Origin: Symbiobacterium thermophilum IAM 14863
GTDB lineage: Bacteria > Bacillota > Sulfobacillia > Symbiobacteriales > Symbiobacteriaceae
Direction: 5' to 3'
Assembly (NCBI RefSeq): GCF_000009905.1
Contig: NC_006177.1
Coordinates: 2,108,001 to 2,172,000 of the forward strand
Length of the DNA stretch: 64,000 nucleotides
Part shown: positions 59,133-64,000 of the stretch, piece by piece
Position numbering within the stretch: position 1 is the first letter of the stretch
Layout of the letters: each line of letters begins with the position of its first letter
Made by a program: the position numbers and the translations under genes
Notes under the pieces: model-generated
Seen by the model: only the letters and a program-made list of their open reading frames with translations
The model's database searches: none
What the model was told of the DNA's origin: nothing

Positions 59133-59656
59133 GCATGCTCACGGACGAGACGACGGTGTTCGCCACCGGCCAGGTCCGCTCGGTGCAGACCCTGGCGGTG
59201 CCCGGCGTCCGGTTCGTCCCCGACCGGCACCAGGTGCAGGAGGCCGGTTTCGCCTACTTCGCCTTCCTGGACCGGCTGGCCCGCCCGCTCCTCCGGGTGC
59301 GCTTCGGGGAGCGCGGCACCGCCGCGGTCCGGCTGTGCGGGATCACCCTCCTCTCCTTCCGGCCGCCCGAGGTCCGGGAGGCGCCGGGCATGGCCTCCAT
59401 CCGCTTCCCCATCGCCGCAGGGGTGCTGGTGCAGCGGCCCATGCGGGGCCGGGGCGAGCTGCGCTTCGAGATGCACGCCGACCGGCTGGTCATGGCCGTA
59501 GAGGGCTACTACGCCGCCCTGGCGGGTGCGGGCGGAAGCGACGTCCGACACTGGATCTATGAACGCACGCAGGCTGCGATCCACCGCCGGGTCGCGGCCC
59601 GGTACCTGGACCTGTGGCTGGGCCGTCTGATCGCGGCCCGGTCCATCAAATCCTGA
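59129..59656 (+). CDS. Protein of unknown function coupled to prfC
   Basis: A 175-residue protein that I do not recognise. The ATG overlaps the prfC stop by 4 bases (ATGA), so translation is coupled. It looks beta-rich up to about residue 130 (VPGVRFVPDRHQVQEAGFAY, VRLCGITLLSFRPPEVREAP, GRGELRFEMHADRLVMAVEG) and ends in helix (WIYERTQAAIHRRVAARYLD). No signal peptide or membrane helix. A strong terminator closes the two-gene unit. The coupling suggests a role near translation termination, but that is only positional evidence. Confidence 0.75.
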   Translation: MSMLTDETTVFATGQVRSVQTLAVPGVRFVPDRHQVQEAGFAYFAFLDRLARPLLRVRFGERGTAAVRLCGITLLSFRPPEVREAPGMASIRFPIAAGVLVQRPMRGRGELRFEMHADRLVMAVEGYYAALAGAGGSDVRHWIYERTQAAIHRRVAARYLDLWLGRLIAARSIKS

Positions 59657-59689
59657 AGGCGCTGCCCCTATCCCGGGGGGCAGCGCCTT
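59656..59689 (+). terminator. Terminator of the prfC operon
   Basis: AAGGCGCTGCCCC pairs perfectly with GGGGCAGCGCCTT over an 8-nt loop, followed by TGCG. It starts at the stop codon of the second gene. Confidence 0.85.
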
Positions 59690-59765
59690 TGCGCGCAGAA
59701 GTGCCGTACCTCTCTATGGTCAATGAATGTCAAAAGGTTAAACAAGGTCAAGAGAGGTGTTCCAG

Positions 59766-60656
<891 letters not shown>

Positions 60657-60662
60657 GCCGAC

Positions 60663-61175
60663 CTACGCCTGCCGGCCCCACTGGGCCAAGAAGTCCCGCA
60701 GGGCGTCGCGCGTGCTGGGGAAGGCCAGCTCGTCCCAGGGGATCTCATCGGGCGAAAAGAGCCGCACCTCCAGCGTCTCGCTGTTGGGGGCCGGCTCGCC
60801 GCCCAGCACCTCGCAGTGGTAGACGATCACCACGACCACCGAGTCGGGGTAGGAATAGATGCCGACCGGGCGCGTGGCCCGCACCCGCAGGCCCACCTCC
60901 TCGAAGGTCTCCCGCTCCGCGGCCTGCGGGACGGTCTCGCCCCGTTCCATGTAGCCGCCCGGGAAAACCCAGCGGCCCCGGGCGGGCTCGATCCCCCGCC
61001 GCGCGAGCAGGATCCGGCCGTCCAGCACCGGCACGGTACAGGCCGAGATCTTGGGATCCAGGTACGTAATGCGGCCGCAGGCGCGGCAGACCAGCCGCTC
61101 CTTGCCCTCTTCCGCCACGAATCGCAGCTCCAGCCGTCCGCCGCAGGCAGCACAGAACCTCAGCGTCTCCTCCAC
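60663..61175 (-). CDS. Nudix hydrolase with N-terminal zinc ribbon (NudC-like domain order)
   Basis: A 170-residue enzyme. Residues 7-40 are a zinc ribbon with two CxxC pairs (RFCAACGGRLELRF, RLVCRACGRITYLDPK). The Nudix box is GGYMERGETVPQAAERETFE EVGL (about residues 73-96), a full GX5EX7REUXEEXGU. It hydrolyses nucleoside diphosphates linked to another group; the substrate is not known. The short ribbon-plus-Nudix order is common in this family group. The start at GTG 61175 is the best guess but its ribosome site is weak. It is convergent with the HtrA gene. Confidence 0.85.
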   Translation of the reverse strand: MEETLRFCAACGGRLELRFVAEEGKERLVCRACGRITYLDPKISACTVPVLDGRILLARRGIEPARGRWVFPGGYMERGETVPQAAERETFEEVGLRVRATRPVGIYSYPDSVVVVIVYHCEVLGGEPAPNSETLEVRLFSPDEIPWDELAFPSTRDALRDFLAQWGRQA

Positions 61176-61302
61176 CTCCCGACGAAGCGGGCCCCCCTGG
61201 CGCCCGCCTCCGCCGTAAGAATTCCACGCCCTGGCGCCGACTCCTGGCGAACCATTTGCCGCTGTGGCATCATCTTTATGGCGACAGGAGGGAAGGGGCC
61301 AC

Positions 61303-62253
61303 ATGGACGAACTGAACAGGCGGCTGGCGGCAGCAGCCGAGCGCCAGGCCCGGAAGGAGAAGCTGGAGCGGCAGGCCGCCCGGGTGGAAGAGGAGTACCG
61401 CAGCGCGGCAGCCAGGGTCCGGGAACTGAAGCGGCAACTGGAGAAGGAGCAGCGGGACGTGGAGCAGCTGGAATCGGGTTCCCTCGGCTCCCTGCTGGCG
61501 ACGCTCTTCACCGACCGGACCGAGCGGCTGGATCGGGAGCGGCGGGAGGCCGCGGAGGCGCTGGTCCGCTACGAGGAGGCGCGCCGGTGGGCCGAGCAGC
61601 TCCGGGCAGACCTGGAAGCCATTCGCGCGGAGGTGGCGGAACTGAGCGGCGCAGAGGAGGAGTATCGCTCCCTGCTGGCCGAGAAGGAGCGCCGGATTCG
61701 GCAGGCGCAGGGTCCCGCCGCCGACCGGCTGCTGGCGCTGGAGGCGGAGGAGGCGCAGGCCAGAGGCCGCGCCCGGGAGATCGCCGAGGCGCGGGCGGCC
61801 GGCACCGCGGCCCGGTCCGGCCTCGGGCGGGTGCTCGAGCAGCTTCAGTCCGCCGAGGGCTGGGGCGCCTGGGACATGTTCGGCGGCGGCTGGTTCTCCA
61901 CCATGGTGAAGCACTCCCGCATCGACGCGGCCGAGGCCGAGCTGCAGATGGTCCGTCACGACCTGGACGTGTTCCGGCGGGAGCTGGCGGACGTGGGCGC
62001 GGTGGTGAACCTGCCGTCGGTGGACCTGGACGGCTTCACCCGCTTCGCGGACTACTTCTTCGACAACTTCTTCGTGGACTGGATGGTGCAGAGCAAGATC
62101 GGCGAGGCCCGGCGCAGGGTCGAGGAAGCCCGGCGGCAGGTGGACCGCTTGCTGGAGTGGCTGGACGGCGAGGAGCGCCGCGTCCATGAGGCGCTGGAGG
62201 AAATCCGGCGCCGGCGGGAGCAGTTGCTCACCGGGCACACGGAGGACTGGTGA
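61303..62253 (+). CDS. Long coiled-coil protein of unknown function
   Basis: A 316-residue soluble protein without a recognised domain. Residues 1-165 are a long heptad coiled coil rich in A, E, R and Q (RQARKEKLERQAARVEEEYR onward). A G/W-rich break (EGWGAWDMFGGGWFSTMVKH, about 187-206) follows, then a segment with FTRFADYFFDNFFVDWMVQS (about 247-266), and a second short coiled coil to the end. The aromatic block suggests a globular hydrophobic module rather than a membrane helix. ATG 61303 follows AAGGGGG. It is followed by a strong terminator. No function is inferred. Confidence 0.8.
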   Translation: MDELNRRLAAAAERQARKEKLERQAARVEEEYRSAAARVRELKRQLEKEQRDVEQLESGSLGSLLATLFTDRTERLDRERREAAEALVRYEEARRWAEQLRADLEAIRAEVAELSGAEEEYRSLLAEKERRIRQAQGPAADRLLALEAEEAQARGRAREIAEARAAGTAARSGLGRVLEQLQSAEGWGAWDMFGGGWFSTMVKHSRIDAAEAELQMVRHDLDVFRRELADVGAVVNLPSVDLDGFTRFADYFFDNFFVDWMVQSKIGEARRRVEEARRQVDRLLEWLDGEERRVHEALEEIRRRREQLLTGHTEDW

Positions 62254-62270
62254 ATCCACAAGAAAACCCA

Positions 62271-62300
62271 AACGGCGCATTCCGCCCGGAATGCGCCGTT
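62271..62300. terminator. Terminator between convergent genes
   Basis: AACGGCGCATTCCG pairs perfectly with CGGAATGCGCCGTT over a 2-nt loop. It lies 17 bases after the coiled-coil gene and just before the end of the GNAT-like gene, so it can serve both strands. Confidence 0.85.
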
Positions 62301-62306
62301 CATCGT

Positions 62307-63068
62307 TCACCGCCTGACCCGCCCCTCCGCGCTCCACTCCCGACAGACCGGCGAGAGCCCCAGCCGGGCGGCCAGGTGCAGCAGCGGAAGCTCCGACGCG
62401 GGCAGCCTGCACAGCACCCTGTGACCTGCCTGGAGCGCGGCCTGCACGGCGGCGGAGAGCGCGGCGGCACCGCAGCCCTGCCGCCCTTCCGGCGATGCCG
62501 GGAACAGGCACCGCACCGGCGCGTATCCGTTCTCGGGCGGGCCCAGGGCAGCGCAGGCGAGCAGCCGGCCTTCCCGCACCACGCCGAACAGCCGGTCCCC
62601 CTCCTCCGGCCCGACCGCGCCGTCGTGGCCTGCCTGTGCGACCTGATCGGCCCCGATCTCCACGGCCAGGTCCGTGCCGGGATCGGGCCGGAACCGCTGC
62701 GCGTCGGCCACGCAGAGCACGTGCTGAACCGTCCGTGCGCCCTCGAGCACGCCCAGGGCCAGCTCGTGCAGCCACGGCCGGTACGTGGTGAGCCGGACCT
62801 CCGCCCCCGGCGGGACCCACGCCAGCAGCCGCAGGGCGGCCCCGGCGGTCTCGGCGTCCAGCTGGATGTGGGTGGGGAGCGGATCCCGCTTCCGCCAGTC
62901 GGGCCGGTGGACCAGCATGACCGCGGTCACCCGCTCCGGGTCGTCCACGATCGCGGCCAGACCCGGTCGCAGTCCCGACTGGAGCGACCGGAGCAGAGCA
63001 AAACCCGCCTCCGGATGGCGTCCGGCGTACTCCAGAGCCGGCGCCAGGTCGCGCAGCTCGTACGGCAT
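62307..63068 (-). CDS. GNAT-like protein
   Basis: A 253-residue protein that resembles two fused acetyltransferase-like halves. The C-terminal half is the clearer: EEGDRLFGVVREGRLLACAA, the loop ASPEGRQGCGAAALSAAVQA in place of an acetyl-CoA motif A, and CRLPASELPLLHLAARLGLS. The N-terminal half (MPYELRDLAPALEYAGRHPE to LPTHIQLDAETAGAALRLLA) is of unknown fold. The acetyl-CoA loop is not a strict RxxGxG, so activity is uncertain. ATG 63068 follows GGAGGGG at 5 bases. It lies 15 bases after rnhB and is probably cotranscribed. Confidence 0.6.
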   Translation of the reverse strand: MPYELRDLAPALEYAGRHPEAGFALLRSLQSGLRPGLAAIVDDPERVTAVMLVHRPDWRKRDPLPTHIQLDAETAGAALRLLAWVPPGAEVRLTTYRPWLHELALGVLEGARTVQHVLCVADAQRFRPDPGTDLAVEIGADQVAQAGHDGAVGPEEGDRLFGVVREGRLLACAALGPPENGYAPVRCLFPASPEGRQGCGAAALSAAVQAALQAGHRVLCRLPASELPLLHLAARLGLSPVCREWSAEGRVRR

Positions 63069-63083
63069 GGCCACCCCTCCGAA

Positions 63084-63719
63084 TCAGAAGAACCGGATCT
63101 GCCGCGGGCCGATGAAGGTCCGCCGGTGCAGCGGGCACGGCCCGTACCGCTCCAGGGCGTCCCAGTGCTCCCGGGAGCCGTAGCCCTTGTTGCGGGCAAA
63201 GCCGTACTCCGGGTAGTGCGCGTCGTACTCGATCATCATGCGGTCACGGGTCACCTTGGCCAGGATCGACGCGGCGGCGATGGAAAGCGACTTGTGATCC
63301 CCGCCCACCACCGTCCGCTGCCAGCCGGGCCACAGGGGCAGGGGCCGGTTGCCGTCCACCAGGAGTGCGGCCTCCGCCGTGCGCCCCGGCCGCGCCGCCG
63401 CCATGGCCCGGGCCCCTTCCACCGCCTGGGCCATCGCCTCGAAGGTCGCCTGGAGGATGTTGATCTCATCGATGCGGGCCGCGTCCACGATACCGATCCC
63501 CCAGCCCACCGCAACCGCCTGGATCGCGGCGAAGGCCGCCTCCCGCCGTTTCTCGGTCATCCGCTTGGAGTCGTCCACCCCGGGCAGCGCCGCGTCCGGG
63601 GGCAGGATGCAGGCCGCGGCGACCACGGGCCCGGCCAGCGGGCCGCGCCCGGCCTCATCCACGCCGATCACCTGGCAGCCATGTCGCCAGAGCACCCGTT
63701 CCAGACGCAGGTCCGCCAT
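63084..63719 (-). CDS. rnhB: Ribonuclease HII
   Basis: A 211-residue enzyme that nicks RNA in RNA-DNA hybrids and removes ribonucleotides from DNA. The active site starts [20 protein letters not shown] (Asp 21 and Glu 22). Other acidic residues are in [12 protein letters not shown] (about residue 124) and the [20 protein letters not shown] block (about 156-175). The [20 protein letters not shown] stretch is family-specific. ATG 63719 is a clean start. It ends 15 bases before the GNAT-like gene on the same strand. Confidence 0.95.
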
Positions 63720-63759
63720 TTCGCCCTGCCTCCTCCGTGCGCGTCCTTACGCCGCCCCG

Positions 63760-64000
63760 TCACGGCTCGTCGTGGGTGGCCCGGCCGTCCCCGGTGATGG
63801 GAATCACGGGGCCGAGGAAAGCCGGTCGGCGGCGGACGGCCACCTCTGCGAAAGCCTTCACCCGGGCGGCGAACTCCCGGGCGGCGTAGTACTGCTCCAC
63901 GCCGTAGCGCCGCTGATCCGCCGCCACCCCCTGCGCGTCCAGCCCGAGGCGCGCCGCGATCCACAGCGCCCGCGGGAGGTGAAAGCCCTGGGTCACGACG
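63760..64000 (-). CDS. SanA/YdcF-like membrane protein (DUF218), 3' end only
   Basis: The last 80 residues of a DUF218 protein; the frame runs off the right edge, so the start is outside the window. VTQGFHLPRALWIAARLGLD AQGVAADQRRYGVEQYYAAR EFAARVKAFAEVAVRRRPAF LG matches the C-terminal part of SanA-like proteins, including the TQxFHLPRA motif. SanA affects envelope barrier function in enteric bacteria; the enzymatic activity is unclear. It is upstream of rnhB on the minus strand with a 40-base gap. Confidence 0.85.
   Translation of the reverse strand, partial: VVTQGFHLPRALWIAARLGLDAQGVAADQRRYGVEQYYAAREFAARVKAFAEVAVRRRPAFLGPVIPITGDGRATHDEP

Noticed and set aside
61276-63138. Minus-strand frame of about 620 residues
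   Set aside because: It crosses the coiled-coil gene and the GNAT-like gene as an antisense shadow with no motif.

Overview
The window is about 68-70% G+C, and almost every gene resembles a sporulating, high-G+C, thermophilic Firmicute. Symbiobacterium is my best guess. It is an inference from gene content (SpoIIIE/FtsK, a SleL-like LysM glycosidase, a GerMN lipoprotein, CotF-like coat proteins, an alaS-ireB-ruvX-DUF1292-mltG cluster, T-boxes, MntR, group IIC introns) plus base composition; no database was consulted. Many starts are GTG or TTG, so I placed starts by Shine-Dalgarno position.

Layout. 1-5.2 kb: the end of an ABC permease, a SpoIIIE/FtsK translocase with a very long Pro/Ala/Gly repeat linker, a GNAT enzyme, then a hairpin element and a truncated, frameshifted ABC ATPase. 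5.3-8.6 kb: hflK-hflC, a small membrane protein and a family-5 uracil-DNA glycosylase. 8.7-10.5 kb: a group IIC intron on the minus strand with a broken maturase. 10.6-18 kb: a ZIP transporter, a LysM-GH18 spore hydrolase, manA and a minus-strand glpA-glpB-glpC operon. 18.2-22 kb: pepF divergent from a T-box controlled citramalate synthase gene. 22.1-22.4 kb: a minus-strand RNA operon, tRNA-Phe, tRNA-Ala, a very small SRP RNA and tRNA-Leu. 22.7-33.4 kb: a coiled-coil protein, an atypical SDR, then the cell-envelope and translation cluster (class B PBP, MltG, DUF1292, RuvX, rhomboid, IreB, GNAT, AlaS with T-box), interrupted by a CBS protein and an unusual Cys/Asp/Trp/Arg-rich small ORF.

33.4-46.9 kb: a lipoprotein, a truncated ECF sigma factor with a large anti-sigma-like protein, a frameshifted IscA/HesB-like gene, a second copy of the hairpin element, a response regulator-histidine kinase-GerMN lipoprotein operon, an HExxH protein, a sorbosone-dehydrogenase-like lipoprotein, a phosphoesterase, MntR, an MFS transporter and an orphan FliN-like protein. 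46.9-48.8 kb: the second, intact copy of the intron. 48.8-54.1 kb: a MarR-controlled heterodimeric ABC exporter, a zinc-ribbon membrane protein and two CotF-like genes. 54.4-64 kb: a serine hydrolase, an ISLre2-type insertion sequence, prfC with a coupled unknown gene, an HtrA-like protease without signal peptide, a Nudix protein, a coiled-coil protein, a GNAT-like protein, rnhB and the end of a SanA/YdcF-like gene.

No CRISPR array, prophage or obvious multigene defence system is present. The most notable structures are the two near-identical group IIC introns, each exactly 6 nt past an intrinsic-terminator hairpin; a two-copy inverted hairpin element that looks like a solo insertion-sequence end; two genes each broken by one missing G in a G5 run; a 60-nt SRP RNA core inside a tRNA operon; and the Cys/Asp/Trp-rich small protein.
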